The position numbers were made by a program, and so were the translations under genes. Shown in pieces: positions 25,317 to 35,298 of a stretch of 64,000 nt of DNA (positions are counted from its first letter, which is position 1; the number at the start of each line of letters is the position of its first letter). The DNA is from Carboxylicivirga marina (lineage in GTDB: Bacteria > Bacteroidota > Bacteroidia > Bacteroidales > Marinilabiliaceae). The stretch is from NCBI RefSeq assembly GCF_016612505.1, contig NZ_JAENRR010000027.1, forward strand, positions 1-64,000, read 5' to 3'. Under the pieces are notes generated by a model that searched no databases, had not been told where the DNA came from, and saw nothing but the letters and a program-made list of their open reading frames with translations.

Positions 25317-27845
25317 ATGAAAAAACATGTATTAACAGCCGTGTGCTGTTCTTTAATGTTATTAAATGTTACAGCGCTTTTTGCACAAGGAAAAGTGACA
25401 GGTAAACTTATCGATGCAGATACAAATGAGGCGCTTATTGGAGCCGCAATTGTTGTCGAAGGAACTAGTATCGGTACAATTACAATGATTGACGGTTCAT
25501 ACACTTTGGATGTACCGGCACAAACCAACACCCTTCAATTTTCATATTTGGGTTACATCAACCAAACCAAAGAAATAATGGTTGGTGATGGACAAACGAA
25601 AGACCTTGGAGTTATAGCCTTGGCTCCAAATACTGTTGGTATTAATGAGGTGCTTGTTGTTTCTGCAATAGCAAGGGATAGAGAAACTCCAGTCGCTCTA
25701 TCTAACATAAAGCCTCAGCTTATTGAGGAAAAGATGGGATCGCAAGAATTTCCTGAATTGTTAAAATCAACACCATCAGTATATGCCACTAAAGGAGGTG
25801 GTGGATTTGGTGATTCCCGTATTACACTTCGTGGGTTTGACTCCAATAATATTGGTGTACTTATTAACGGTGTTCCAGTTAATGATATGGAAAGCGGAAA
25901 AGTTTATTGGTCTAACTGGGCTGGACTAAATGATGTTTTACACTCAGTTCAGGTACAGCGTGGTTTGGGTGCATCTCGTTTAGCACTTTCTTCTGTAGGT
26001 GGTACTAAAAATATTATAACAATTGCTACAGAAGCTGAAAAAGGAGGCTCAGCTTATGTTGGTATCGGTAATGATGGCCGTGTCAAACAATCTTTTACGG
26101 CTTCAACAGGTCTGCTAGATAATAATTGGGCCGTTACTGTTTCTGGAGCTCGTACCCAGGGAGATGGATATATAAAAGGAACAAGTTTTGATGCATACAG
26201 TTATTTCTTGAATGTATCTAAAATTATAAACGATGATCATCGAATTTCATTCACCGCTTTTGGTGCTCCACAATGGCACAATCAACGCGGATGGAAATCA
26301 TCAATCGAAACACTACGTAATCATCGTGATGGAAAACGTTACAATCCTAATGTAGGAGTTAGGGATGGTAAGTGGTATGGTGCAGGTTATGGATATAATG
26401 AATACCATAAGCCTCAAATGTCGTTAAATCACTATTGGAATATTAATGAGACTATGATGTTATCAACAGCTCTGTATGCTTCTTTCTCTCAGGGCGGTGG
26501 ACGTCGAATGGATGGAGATGGCGATGTAGCTGTAGGACCAGATGGGTATCGTGATTTTGATACAACAATTGCAGATAATGTTGCAAGTGGCACATCAAAT
26601 GTGGTTGAAGGTCTAAGTGTAAACCAGCATAATTGGTATGGTGTACTATCTACTTTAACAAAAACGGTAGGTAATATGAAAATAACAGGTGGATTTGACG
26701 GCCGATATTATGTTGGAGAACATTACAAAGAAATTACTGACTTATTGGGAGGACAGTACTTTTTAGATGATAATAATGTAAATCGTCCAGATAATACACC
26801 TCTTGTTGAGGGTGATAGATATTCATACCACAATGATGGTATAGTTAAATGGGCTGGGTTATTTGGTCAGGTAGAATATACGACTGAGCAATATTCTGCA
26901 TTTTTAACTGCAACCATTTCGCACAAAAATTACACTCGAATCGACTACTTTAACTACACGCCAGATAATCAGGAATCTGAGAGTTTAGGTTTTACACCTT
27001 GGAGTGTTAAAGGGGGATTTAACTACAATATCAATGAAAAGAATAATGTATACCTAAATGGAGGTTATTTTACGCGTTCGCCTTTCTTTAGAACTGCCTA
27101 CCTAAACTACACTAATGAAGTAAATAAAGATGCTAAATACGAACGTGTTTTATCTTTTGATTTAGGTTATGGTTATACGAGTCGTCGATTGAATGTTAAG
27201 TTTGGGGCATATTACACTAACTGGTTAGATAAAGGTTTGGTTAGAACTTTCTATGATCCTAACAGTGGTGATGATTTTGCAGCTAACATTCCTGGTTTGA
27301 ATGCCTTACATACAGGTGTTGAATTAGAAGTTACATGGAAACCAATAAATAAAATGGATGTCCATGGTATGTTCTCATTGGGTGAGTGGATATGGCAGGA
27401 TGATGTTGACTTTACATTGTTAGACGATGACCAAAATGTAATTGGAGAATATAAAGCTTATTTGAAAGATGTACATGTAGGTAATGCTGCTCAATTAACG
27501 GCTGCAGTTGGTGTCAATTATGAAGTATTGCCAAAATTAAAGCTTGGTTTTGATATTAATCATTATGGTAAAAACTTTGCCGATTTTAATCCAGTTAACA
27601 GAACTGATGCAAATGACACAAGTGATTCTTGGCAATTACCTGATGCTACCATACTCGATTTAAATTTCCGCTATGGATTTAAAATAGGTAGCCTTGATGC
27701 AAGTATATATGGTAATGTTAATAATTTGCTTAATGTAGATTACATTATTGATGCTGAAGATGGTGCTGACCATACAGCAGAGTCAGCTCTTGTGTATTAT
27801 GGTTTTGGAACAACTTGGGCAACAGGTTTAAAAATTAACTTTTAA
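25317..27845 (+). CDS. TonB-dependent receptor with carboxypeptidase-regulatory domain
   Basis: 842 residues. The signal peptide ends near LFAQ (23). A CarboxypepD_reg-like domain follows at about 25-115 (GKVTGKLIDADTNEALIGAA, then GSYTLDVP). The plug domain covers about 130-245 (PELLKSTPSVYATKGGGGFGDSRI, GVLINGVPVNDMESGKVYWSN, VQVQRGLGASRLALSSVGGT), and a 22-strand barrel runs to the C-terminal aromatic strand ending LKINF. Such receptors import substrates across the outer membrane with TonB-ExbBD energy. At 842 residues it is shorter than SusC proteins and there is no SusD neighbour. The following lipoprotein and T9SS nuclease suggest a nucleic-acid-derived or phosphate-rich substrate (inference). 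Confidence 0.93.
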   Translation: MKKHVLTAVCCSLMLLNVTALFAQGKVTGKLIDADTNEALIGAAIVVEGTSIGTITMIDGSYTLDVPAQTNTLQFSYLGYINQTKEIMVGDGQTKDLGVIALAPNTVGINEVLVVSAIARDRETPVALSNIKPQLIEEKMGSQEFPELLKSTPSVYATKGGGGFGDSRITLRGFDSNNIGVLINGVPVNDMESGKVYWSNWAGLNDVLHSVQVQRGLGASRLALSSVGGTKNIITIATEAEKGGSAYVGIGNDGRVKQSFTASTGLLDNNWAVTVSGARTQGDGYIKGTSFDAYSYFLNVSKIINDDHRISFTAFGAPQWHNQRGWKSSIETLRNHRDGKRYNPNVGVRDGKWYGAGYGYNEYHKPQMSLNHYWNINETMMLSTALYASFSQGGGRRMDGDGDVAVGPDGYRDFDTTIADNVASGTSNVVEGLSVNQHNWYGVLSTLTKTVGNMKITGGFDGRYYVGEHYKEITDLLGGQYFLDDNNVNRPDNTPLVEGDRYSYHNDGIVKWAGLFGQVEYTTEQYSAFLTATISHKNYTRIDYFNYTPDNQESESLGFTPWSVKGGFNYNINEKNNVYLNGGYFTRSPFFRTAYLNYTNEVNKDAKYERVLSFDLGYGYTSRRLNVKFGAYYTNWLDKGLVRTFYDPNSGDDFAANIPGLNALHTGVELEVTWKPINKMDVHGMFSLGEWIWQDDVDFTLLDDDQNVIGEYKAYLKDVHVGNAAQLTAAVGVNYEVLPKLKLGFDINHYGKNFADFNPVNRTDANDTSDSWQLPDATILDLNFRYGFKIGSLDASIYGNVNNLLNVDYIIDAEDGADHTAESALVYYGFGTTWATGLKINF

Positions 27846-27878
27846 TCATTAGCATTCAAACAACAATATTTTAAGAAC

Positions 27879-29030
27879 ATGAAAAACTTTGTATTATATA
27901 CATTAGCCCTGTTAGGATTGTTTGCAACAGCTTGTGATCCAATGGAAGATATCCATGCAGATATGGATAAAGAACTAATGGCTGAAAAGGAAGAGGCAGT
28001 ATTCTTTGCTCAATTTGAAAAAGCTCCTGAAGCACATGTATTAACTGATGCTGATTATGAGTTATCAAGCGATGAGGGCGTGAGGCAATATAAAAATTTC
28101 TCAAAGTATGCTGAGCCACAAGATTTCTTACCAGAAATTTTAAACAAGAGATTCACAGCGCCAAATACGACTGAAATGATGGTAACTTATAATTATTATG
28201 AGAAACCATTTGTTGACGAGGATAATGCCTACGAACTAGAAAGTGATGATTACACCGAAATGGGTCAGTATTACCCTAATTTTGATGATGAAGATGCGGC
28301 AGAGTATGCAATACCTATTTTCTTAAATGAAAAGTATAAGTACGAGAAAGTGGCTGTTGGAACACAACAAACTGTAAAGTATAACTTCTATCAATCGGCT
28401 CAATCTCGTTATTTGCGAGTAAACGATGATAATACAGTTGATGTTTTAGATTACGAAGGCGACGATTCATATGAGTTAGTTGATGCAGATTACGAGTCAC
28501 TGGGTAATGGCAATTACAATAATTTTTATAGTATCGAAGAAGCGCAAGAGAAAATAGTTACATTTTCAATAGAATCTGGTAAAGGTGCTGGAAACTATAC
28601 TTGTTTTGTTTATCGTAACTATTTTGATAGATATGTTGTGTGTCAGTTAGGAGATGAAGGTTGGTCTGAATTAAAAAGTGTAATGCCGGTAAGCGGAACT
28701 GTTGCATACAAGGTGGTTTCACCTGATTATACTCAAAGTTACTGGAAGTTTATGTTGCCACTTAAATTCGTTAAAGTAGACAAGGCTCATGAAGTTGAAT
28801 ACACTTTAACAGATGACGATTACGCATTGGTAGGCAATGGACAATATAAAAACTTCGATGTACGTGAAGGTAAGGGTGAAGAATCAGAAGAAGTTAGAAT
28901 TGAGAAAATTTCTACCATCTTGAAAGCTAACTTTGATGTTGTGGCTGGAGATGTATACAAAGTTCATTACAAAGTATACAATGGTCAGGCCGAAATGTGG
29001 GAAATCACACTAGAGGCTATTGAAGGATAA
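27879..29030 (+). CDS. Lipoprotein with four copies of a Y-x-L-DY-G-Y-NF repeat
   Basis: 383 residues. The SPII signal ends at FATAC (Cys19). The body is built from a repeated beta-rich unit: HVLTDADYELSS...YKNF (about 53-108), AYELESDDYTEMGQYYPNF (117-175), SYELVDADYESLGNGNYNNF (197-256) and EYTLTDDDYALVGNGQYKNF (307-378). Each unit is followed by a V-x-Y-x-Y/F strand. Similar units occur in Bacteroidota surface proteins next to nucleases (recollection of the family, not tested here). It lies 33 bp after the TonB receptor and probably acts as a surface partner of it. The protein is strongly acidic. Function is unknown beyond that. Confidence 0.7.
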   Translation: MKNFVLYTLALLGLFATACDPMEDIHADMDKELMAEKEEAVFFAQFEKAPEAHVLTDADYELSSDEGVRQYKNFSKYAEPQDFLPEILNKRFTAPNTTEMMVTYNYYEKPFVDEDNAYELESDDYTEMGQYYPNFDDEDAAEYAIPIFLNEKYKYEKVAVGTQQTVKYNFYQSAQSRYLRVNDDNTVDVLDYEGDDSYELVDADYESLGNGNYNNFYSIEEAQEKIVTFSIESGKGAGNYTCFVYRNYFDRYVVCQLGDEGWSELKSVMPVSGTVAYKVVSPDYTQSYWKFMLPLKFVKVDKAHEVEYTLTDDDYALVGNGQYKNFDVREGKGEESEEVRIEKISTILKANFDVVAGDVYKVHYKVYNGQAEMWEITLEAIEG

Positions 29031-29054
29031 CAAAGAATACAAGTTAAATAAACG

Positions 29055-29087
29055 AAAGCTACATGTTTATGTAGCTTTTGTTTTTTA
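29055..29087 (+). terminator. Intrinsic terminator after the repeat lipoprotein
   Basis: AAAGCTACAT (29055-29064) pairs with ATGTAGCTTT (29069-29078), a GTTT loop, then a T-rich tail. The nuclease gene begins 32 bp later, so it depends on read-through or on its own promoter. Confidence 0.85.
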
Positions 29088-29118
29088 AAACTAAATTTAA
29101 TCTATTAAGGATGATTTC

Positions 29119-30918
29119 ATGAGAACGTTTTTACGAGTATCGGTAGTACTGTGCTTGGTATTGCTTTTGTCTGGGCTAAACTCATTAGCTCAGGAACCTC
29201 CAACGACCCTTAATGGTGAGGCGTTAAAGCAGTGGTTGAAATCAAATTGGTATAGTGGCAAGCATAGTGAACTGGGTTATTCATTGGCTCGTCAAAAGAT
29301 GTATCAAAGTATAGACAATGACAATAACACCATAACTTGTGTATATTCTGGTTATGAGAAATCTTGGCAATCAACAAATACAAGTACAAACCCGGATCCG
29401 GTTAATTGTGAACATACGGTGCCACAAAGTTTTTTTGGCGAAGCAGAGCCAATGAGATCTGATATTCACCATTTATTTCCAACCTATGGTAGTTGGAATT
29501 CAGAGCGTTCAAACAATCCATTTTCCGAGATAAATGATGACCATACTACTCGGTGGATGTATGGTTCGAACTCACAGTCATCAAAACCATCTAGTAACAT
29601 TGATTATTATAGTGAATCAACAGGTTCAAGATTTGAACCTCGCGAAGATCATAAAGGAAACTGTGCCAGGGCTATTTTTTATTTTTATACTATGTATGCT
29701 TCTACTGTTGGTGATATTTCTTCGGTCGGTAATTTAAATACTTTATACCAATGGCACTTGAGCGACCCAGTTGATGCGGCCGAAATTTCTCGAAACGATG
29801 ATATTGAAACCTTTCAAGGTAACAGGAATCCATATGTCGACTATCCTGAACTCGTTGAAAGAGCTTTTATCAATTATACTTCAGGACCATTAGTGCCAAC
29901 AGTGTCTATCCAATCTAGTGAAACAGAGATTACTATCTCGTGGACCAATGTTGACAACGAAACAGGTTATAAGGTATATCGATCGACTGATAATATTAAT
30001 TTTTTTGAACTTGGTACGCTGGGAGTAGATGTCTTGCAATTTGAAGACCATTCTGTAGTTGGAAGTGCAAATTATTACTATTACGTAATTGCGTTCAATG
30101 GAGATGGGAATAGTGCTGAAAGCAATGTAGTTAGTGCAGCATTGCTTTGGAGTGGGGGTGGAGCCGATGATTTATTCTTTTCGGAATACATAGAAGGAGC
30201 TGCCTCAGATAAAGTGCTTGAAATATCCAACTTTACCGGTAGTGAGGTAGATTTATCAAATTATTCAATTAAAAAGCAGATAAATGGAGGAGGACTATGG
30301 ACAGATGAGTTGGTGTTGTCGGGGAGTATTGACAATGGCGATGTGTATGTGGTTTGTAATTCAGGTTCTTCAACTGCCATTAAATCTATAGCTGATTTAT
30401 TAACTGATTCATGGGCCTTAGGTTTTAATGGCAATGATCCGATTGGGCTGTTTAAGAATGGAACTTATATTGATGCAATTGGTACTTTTAATAATTCCTC
30501 TTTTTGGGGAGAAGATGTTACATTAGTTCGTAAATCATATGTTAATAGTCCATCCACTACCTTTAATGAAAATGATTGGGAGAGTAACAGCAAGGGTACT
30601 ATTTCTAATCTGGGCATGCACACCATGGATGCCCCAACTGATATTGATGATGAACTTTCTACGCCTTTAAAAATTAAAGTATACCCAATTCCGGCTAAGG
30701 ATAACTTAACGGTTGAAGTGTTGGGTAATGAAATTTTCAGGCAGGTAACGATAAGCCTTATTGATGTGACAGGAAAGGTGGTTTATTCAAAGCTTATTAA
30801 AGTAGGTGGAAGTGTAATTAGAAATGAGATGATTGCCAGTGGATTTAATCAAGGTATGTACTTTCTAAGGCTGGAAGTTGATGGAAAATTAGCTATTCGA
30901 AAAGTTATCATTCAATAG
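29119..30918 (+). CDS. Secreted endonuclease I with Fn3, lamin-tail and T9SS sorting domains
   Basis: 599 residues. Signal peptide 1-25. Endonuclease I (EndA/NucM) domain at about 30-255 with the active-site stretch VNCEHTVPQSFF (Glu98, His99) and SDIHHLFPTYGSWNSERSN (His117, His118, Asn in the metal site). A fibronectin III domain (about 258-342, ITISWTNVDNETGYKVYRS) follows, then a lamin-tail domain (about 350-480, DLFFSEYIEGAASDKVLEISN). A type IX secretion sorting domain closes the protein (about 520-599, KVYPIPAKDNLTVEV to YFLRLEVDGKLAIRKV). It should be exported to the cell surface and cut DNA/RNA outside the cell. Placed just after the TonB receptor and repeat lipoprotein. Confidence 0.92.
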   Translation: MRTFLRVSVVLCLVLLLSGLNSLAQEPPTTLNGEALKQWLKSNWYSGKHSELGYSLARQKMYQSIDNDNNTITCVYSGYEKSWQSTNTSTNPDPVNCEHTVPQSFFGEAEPMRSDIHHLFPTYGSWNSERSNNPFSEINDDHTTRWMYGSNSQSSKPSSNIDYYSESTGSRFEPREDHKGNCARAIFYFYTMYASTVGDISSVGNLNTLYQWHLSDPVDAAEISRNDDIETFQGNRNPYVDYPELVERAFINYTSGPLVPTVSIQSSETEITISWTNVDNETGYKVYRSTDNINFFELGTLGVDVLQFEDHSVVGSANYYYYVIAFNGDGNSAESNVVSAALLWSGGGADDLFFSEYIEGAASDKVLEISNFTGSEVDLSNYSIKKQINGGGLWTDELVLSGSIDNGDVYVVCNSGSSTAIKSIADLLTDSWALGFNGNDPIGLFKNGTYIDAIGTFNNSSFWGEDVTLVRKSYVNSPSTTFNENDWESNSKGTISNLGMHTMDAPTDIDDELSTPLKIKVYPIPAKDNLTVEVLGNEIFRQVTISLIDVTGKVVYSKLIKVGGSVIRNEMIASGFNQGMYFLRLEVDGKLAIRKVIIQ

Positions 30919-30943
30919 CTCACATATTTACAAAATACAAAAA

Positions 30944-30970
30944 AAAGGCTGCTTTATGAAAGCAGCCTTT
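30944..30970. terminator. Bidirectional intrinsic terminator
   Basis: Perfect 12-bp stem AAAGGCTGCTTT / AAAGCAGCCTTT with an ATG loop, A/T tracts on both sides, between convergent genes. Confidence 0.93.
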
Positions 30971-30992
30971 ACTATTTTATTATATCTAGCGG

Positions 30993-32573
30993 TTAAAACT
31001 TCTCATCGTATTTTGTCCATAAATCATCGCCAAGCTTCCATGCCTCATTAACAACGCGATTGCCCCATTTAATGGTATAGCGGGTAAGGTGTGCTATTGT
31101 TTGCTTTCGTCCCATGCTCATAGCCGCAAGTTCAATGTCACGTTGTTGGTCAAATATCTCTTCCTGAAGTGGTAGAAAAACCTTATCTACATCGTGGCGT
31201 GCATCATTCCACCGAAGGCTGGCCAATGTACTCATGCGATTAAAGGCCCACCAGGCAGAATTACGATTAAAGCCATTTCGGCCAGGAGCTTTATATGAAG
31301 CAGGTAGATCTGATACGCTGCAATAAATCGGAATATAGACAGATGTAGCAATGTTATCTTGTGCCATCCATACCAACCCACCAATTTCATCTGGTAACCA
31401 GTCACGGCTTTGAGTGATGGTACCATACATGGTGTACCAGCGTGCAATGGTACGTTCACCTAATTTACCCCATCCGCCTTCAATATTATGGAGGTCATAT
31501 TTATCATACGGCATAAAAGGATTGGCGTATGGATGAGGAATGGTGTCGCCCTCTTCGGTTACTTTCTTTAAATGGCCAACCATATCATATGGTGTATGCT
31601 CATAATAATCTTTAAACACTTCAATCATTTTATGAAGCGTAACCTTTTCGTCTGGTTTAACCGAAAAAGGATAGTCTGTAGCTTCGGGATCTAAATCCAG
31701 CGAAGGGGCCATCATACTTAATGTGCGCCATTCGCGTCGTCGTGCCGCCATTGATTCGCGTCCTTCAGGAGCATACGCATAAGCAAAGCGAAATTTATCT
31801 TCTTCAGGATTCCACCAGGCACTGTCTTTGGCTAGTTCAAACAGATTGTCTGAATACATAAAGTTTTTGGTATCGGTTGTGTCTACTTCCAATATGCGTG
31901 CAGCGTTCGCATTTACGCTAACATGCTTGTCAGGAACGCGTTGTGCTACCCAAATAGCACCAACTTTTCCTTTTCCCGGGCCAACCATCTCCAGATGCCA
32001 AACTTCATTTTTATCGGCAATCGTCAGGCATTCTCCCCAATCGCGGTAACCATATTCTTTAGTCAGTTCATCGGCCATTTTAATAGCCTGACGTGCTGTT
32101 GTGCAGCGCTCAAGCATGAGTTGTATAAGTCGTTGGCAATCAATTAAACCTTCTTCCGAAACCAATGATTCGCGACCACCAAAGGTTGATTCACCAATGG
32201 CTAACTGTTTGGTGTTCATACAAGGATATGCCGAGTTTATAAAGCCATATGTATGCCTTACTTGAGGTATTTCACCAACTGGGGTGTGCTTGTAGGCTGG
32301 CATTTTACGCGAATCATCCTTTTCACGCGAATACATGGTTGCCTTATCTCGTCGCCCATGTTTTTGTGGCGGAGTAATATTCATCCACGAACGGGTTCTG
32401 TGACTATCATCTGTGTGAGAAGTCATCACGGAACCGTCAAAGCTGGCGTCTTTACCAACGGTTATTGTTGTACATCCTTCGGGTACGCCGCCTTCCCAAT
32501 CGGCTCTAATTTGTGAATTCAGCCACTGTGTGGTTCCCATCAACATGAGGGCAAGTGCAATATTTAATTTCAT
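30993..32573 (-). CDS. C69-family dipeptidase (first paralogue)
   Basis: 526 residues from ATG 32573. Signal peptide about 1-21 (ending WLNSQ). Peptidase C69 (PepD-like, Ntn-hydrolase) core: GGVPEGCTTITVGKDASFDGSVMTSHTDDS with the candidate N-terminal nucleophile Cys34, IGESTFGGRESLVSEEG, LTIADKNEVWHLEMVGPGKGKVGAIWVAQRVPDKHVSVNANAARI. These enzymes cleave dipeptides after self-processing. Here about 12 residues of propeptide lie between signal cleavage and Cys34. An alternative start nine codons upstream (32600) gives a less usual signal. Monocistronic, ending at the bidirectional terminator. A second, distinct paralogue lies at 50-52 kb. Confidence 0.9.
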   Translation of the reverse strand: MKLNIALALMLMGTTQWLNSQIRADWEGGVPEGCTTITVGKDASFDGSVMTSHTDDSHRTRSWMNITPPQKHGRRDKATMYSREKDDSRKMPAYKHTPVGEIPQVRHTYGFINSAYPCMNTKQLAIGESTFGGRESLVSEEGLIDCQRLIQLMLERCTTARQAIKMADELTKEYGYRDWGECLTIADKNEVWHLEMVGPGKGKVGAIWVAQRVPDKHVSVNANAARILEVDTTDTKNFMYSDNLFELAKDSAWWNPEEDKFRFAYAYAPEGRESMAARRREWRTLSMMAPSLDLDPEATDYPFSVKPDEKVTLHKMIEVFKDYYEHTPYDMVGHLKKVTEEGDTIPHPYANPFMPYDKYDLHNIEGGWGKLGERTIARWYTMYGTITQSRDWLPDEIGGLVWMAQDNIATSVYIPIYCSVSDLPASYKAPGRNGFNRNSAWWAFNRMSTLASLRWNDARHDVDKVFLPLQEEIFDQQRDIELAAMSMGRKQTIAHLTRYTIKWGNRVVNEAWKLGDDLWTKYDEKF

Positions 32574-32658
32574 TAGCAAAGCTTTTATCGAGATGTACAA
32601 AAATATAAAAATGAACGAGCAGTTTAGCTGTTTTATGGTCTTTTATGAAAACTACATA

Positions 32659-32686
32659 TTGTGATTACAAGGTTTTGCTAACTTTG
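32659..32686 (+). promoter_or_regulatory. Promoter of the AsmA gene
   Basis: TTG (32659-32661), 17 bp, TAACTTTG (32679-32686): good -33/-7 match, 32 bp before the ATG. Confidence 0.6.
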
Positions 32687-32718
32687 TTATCATCACATTA
32701 TAAAAATAAAGCTGAAGG

Positions 32719-35163
32719 ATGAAGAAGTTTCTTAAAATAGCCGGTAGTGTAGTGCTTGGCATAATGGTTTTGTTAGTGTTGCTTCCTATTTTATTTAAAG
32801 GTAAAATAGAGAGTGTGGTTAAAAAGCAGATTAATGAGAATGTGAACGCTCAGGTCAATTACAATAAATTTTCATTGTCTCTTCTAAAAGATTTTCCAAA
32901 TATAAGCATGGGAATGGATGGTTTATCGGTTGTTGGAAAAGCACCTTTCGAAAAGGATACTTTGCTCTATTTAGGAAATTTTTCAACGGAAGTTGGATTA
33001 ATGGGAGCGCTTTCAGGAGAATTAGCTGTTAAATCAGTTTTATTATCTGACTTAAGGTTAAATGCCATTGTGCTACCTGACTCAATGGCTAATTGGGATA
33101 TTACAATAAGTACTGAGGAGGAGACTGAAGTAGAAAATGAATCTGAATCTTCTGAGTTTAAAATCGTTTTAGAGTCTTTCATTATTGATAATGCCAACAT
33201 CACTTATGTTGATCATTCGATGAATGTTGCTTCGACTATCAATGGTTTTAACATGGATTTATCTGGAGATATGTCAGAAGTACAGACGAACCTGATGTTA
33301 GATGCAGGAATAGAACATTTACTTGTGAATTATGATGGAATAAATTACATCAATGGTGCTTCACTTAAATTGGATGCCGGTATTGGTGTTGATTTAGAGA
33401 AAATGATTTTTAGCTTTTTGGATAACGAGTTGATGGTAAATGGTCTTACATTACAATTGGACGGTACAGTTGCTGTTAAAGACGAAGCTTATGGACTTGA
33501 TTTGGCCATGGGAACAACAAAAACCGATTTTAAATCTCTATTAGCATTAGTGCCCGAGGAGTTCTTAAAAGACTTTGATGGATTACAAACGAAGGGTTCG
33601 ATGCATCTTAAAGCTGCTGTAAAAGGAGATTATATTGATGAGGAGCATCTGCCTGCTTTTAATTTAGATTTAGCAGTCGAAAATGGGGCGATACAATATC
33701 CTGATTTGCCCGAATCCATAGAAGAGATAAATATTCAACTTTTGGTTGAAAATAAAGGCGGTAGTGCTGATAATACCCTCACAAACTTGGAGAAATTTCA
33801 TTTTAAAGTGGCAGAGAATCCATTTGATGCATCTTTTAGTGTTATTAAGCCTGTTTCGAATCCGACATTTAAAGGGAAGGCAATAGGACGCATTGATTTG
33901 CACTCGTTAGCAAATGCCATTCCGTTGGATAGCTTCGATATAATGGGGCTTATTGAAACTGATTTTGTCATTGATGGCAATTATGCCCTAATAGAAAATG
34001 AGAAGTATGAAGACTTTAATGCTTCGGGTAAATTGATGTTAAAAGATTTTTATTACCAGAGTACTGATTTGCCACAGGGTATTCTTATCAAAAACTCCAA
34101 AATGACTGTTAATCCACGTTCGATTAAACTGGAGTCATTTGATTGTATCATTGGTAAAAGTGACTTTAAGCTTAGTGGTATGGTAAACAATTACCTGGCT
34201 TACTTACTGAAGGATGGAACATTAAAGGGCAGTTTGAGTCATCACTCAGCACTGATTAATACAAACGAATTTTTGGCAATGGCTTCTACTGAAGAAGGAA
34301 CAGTAGAGGGAGAAACGCCAATAGAGGTCGTGGAGGTGCCAAAGAATCTGGACTTTGTATTTAACTCAAAAGTTGACAGACTGGTATATGACAAGCTCAA
34401 TATTTATCAGGCTAAGGGGAAGGTGACCATGAAAAACGGAGTTGTTAAACTTAATGGACTCAACATGAATCTACTCGATGGAGCGATGACGATGAACGGA
34501 CAATACAATACAGCATCTATGAGTAAGCCATATGTGGATTTTAATATTGAAGGTAGTAACCTGGACTTAAATGTGGCCGCACATTCATTTAGTATGGTTG
34601 ATTCATTATTGCCACTGGCCAAAAATACGGAGGGGAAAGTTTCACCTAAGTTTAGCTATTACAGCGTTCTGGCAAAAAATGCCAAACCGGTAATGTCAAC
34701 AATAAATGGGGGAGGATGGCTTCGTTCGAAAAGTGTTGAAGTTTCAAACTCTAAAATACAAAACACTTTGGCTTCTACCCTTAAAAATGATAGTTATAAA
34801 TCGATGAAAGCTGAAGATTTAAACATCAATTTTATTCTTGATAAAGGAAATGTCATAGTTAAGCCATTCAAAACAAAAGTTGGAGGTAAAGTGGTTGAAG
34901 TGCAGGGCACTCAAGGGATTGATCAAAGTATTAATTATAAAATTACCATGCCTGTAAGCCGCAAAGAAGTAGCAAAGATGGCGGGTTCATTTGGTTTTAG
35001 CATACCAACTTCGGGCGATGACTTAATAGTGGATGTTTTGGTGAAAGGTACGGTTCAGGAGCCTCAATTGAGTTTTGGATTAGATAAAGCACGTAAGCAA
35101 GTAGAGAAGGATTTAAAGAAAGAAGGAGAGAAATTATTGAATAATTTCTTGAAGGGATTTTAA
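32719..35163 (+). CDS. AsmA-family inner-membrane protein
   Basis: 814 residues. One N-terminal membrane helix (about 5-27) is followed by a long periplasmic region. It opens with the AsmA N-domain (SVVKKQINENVNAQVNYNKFSLSLLKDFPNISMGMDGLSVVG) and closes with the AsmA-like C-terminal domain (about 560-770; YLNGLNMNLLDGAMTMNGQYN-type strands and VDFNIEGSNLDLN). AsmA proteins form lipid-conducting bridges between the membranes in Gram-negative bacteria. The exact cargo of Bacteroidota members is not established. Monocistronic. A weak hairpin (ATGGAAT/ATTCCAT, 35210-35237) lies in the 135-bp gap before the next gene. Confidence 0.88.
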   Translation: MKKFLKIAGSVVLGIMVLLVLLPILFKGKIESVVKKQINENVNAQVNYNKFSLSLLKDFPNISMGMDGLSVVGKAPFEKDTLLYLGNFSTEVGLMGALSGELAVKSVLLSDLRLNAIVLPDSMANWDITISTEEETEVENESESSEFKIVLESFIIDNANITYVDHSMNVASTINGFNMDLSGDMSEVQTNLMLDAGIEHLLVNYDGINYINGASLKLDAGIGVDLEKMIFSFLDNELMVNGLTLQLDGTVAVKDEAYGLDLAMGTTKTDFKSLLALVPEEFLKDFDGLQTKGSMHLKAAVKGDYIDEEHLPAFNLDLAVENGAIQYPDLPESIEEINIQLLVENKGGSADNTLTNLEKFHFKVAENPFDASFSVIKPVSNPTFKGKAIGRIDLHSLANAIPLDSFDIMGLIETDFVIDGNYALIENEKYEDFNASGKLMLKDFYYQSTDLPQGILIKNSKMTVNPRSIKLESFDCIIGKSDFKLSGMVNNYLAYLLKDGTLKGSLSHHSALINTNEFLAMASTEEGTVEGETPIEVVEVPKNLDFVFNSKVDRLVYDKLNIYQAKGKVTMKNGVVKLNGLNMNLLDGAMTMNGQYNTASMSKPYVDFNIEGSNLDLNVAAHSFSMVDSLLPLAKNTEGKVSPKFSYYSVLAKNAKPVMSTINGGGWLRSKSVEVSNSKIQNTLASTLKNDSYKSMKAEDLNINFILDKGNVIVKPFKTKVGGKVVEVQGTQGIDQSINYKITMPVSRKEVAKMAGSFGFSIPTSGDDLIVDVLVKGTVQEPQLSFGLDKARKQVEKDLKKEGEKLLNNFLKGF

Positions 35164-35298
35164 TCAAACCTTGCTCATATATACGTTTACAAACGAATTA
35201 GTGACGTTAATGGAATCAATTTTTATTTTCATTCCATAAGCTTTTAATTAGTGTTAAAGTTAGTTCAAAGGGGAAAGATAATTGAAAACTAAATTGAG

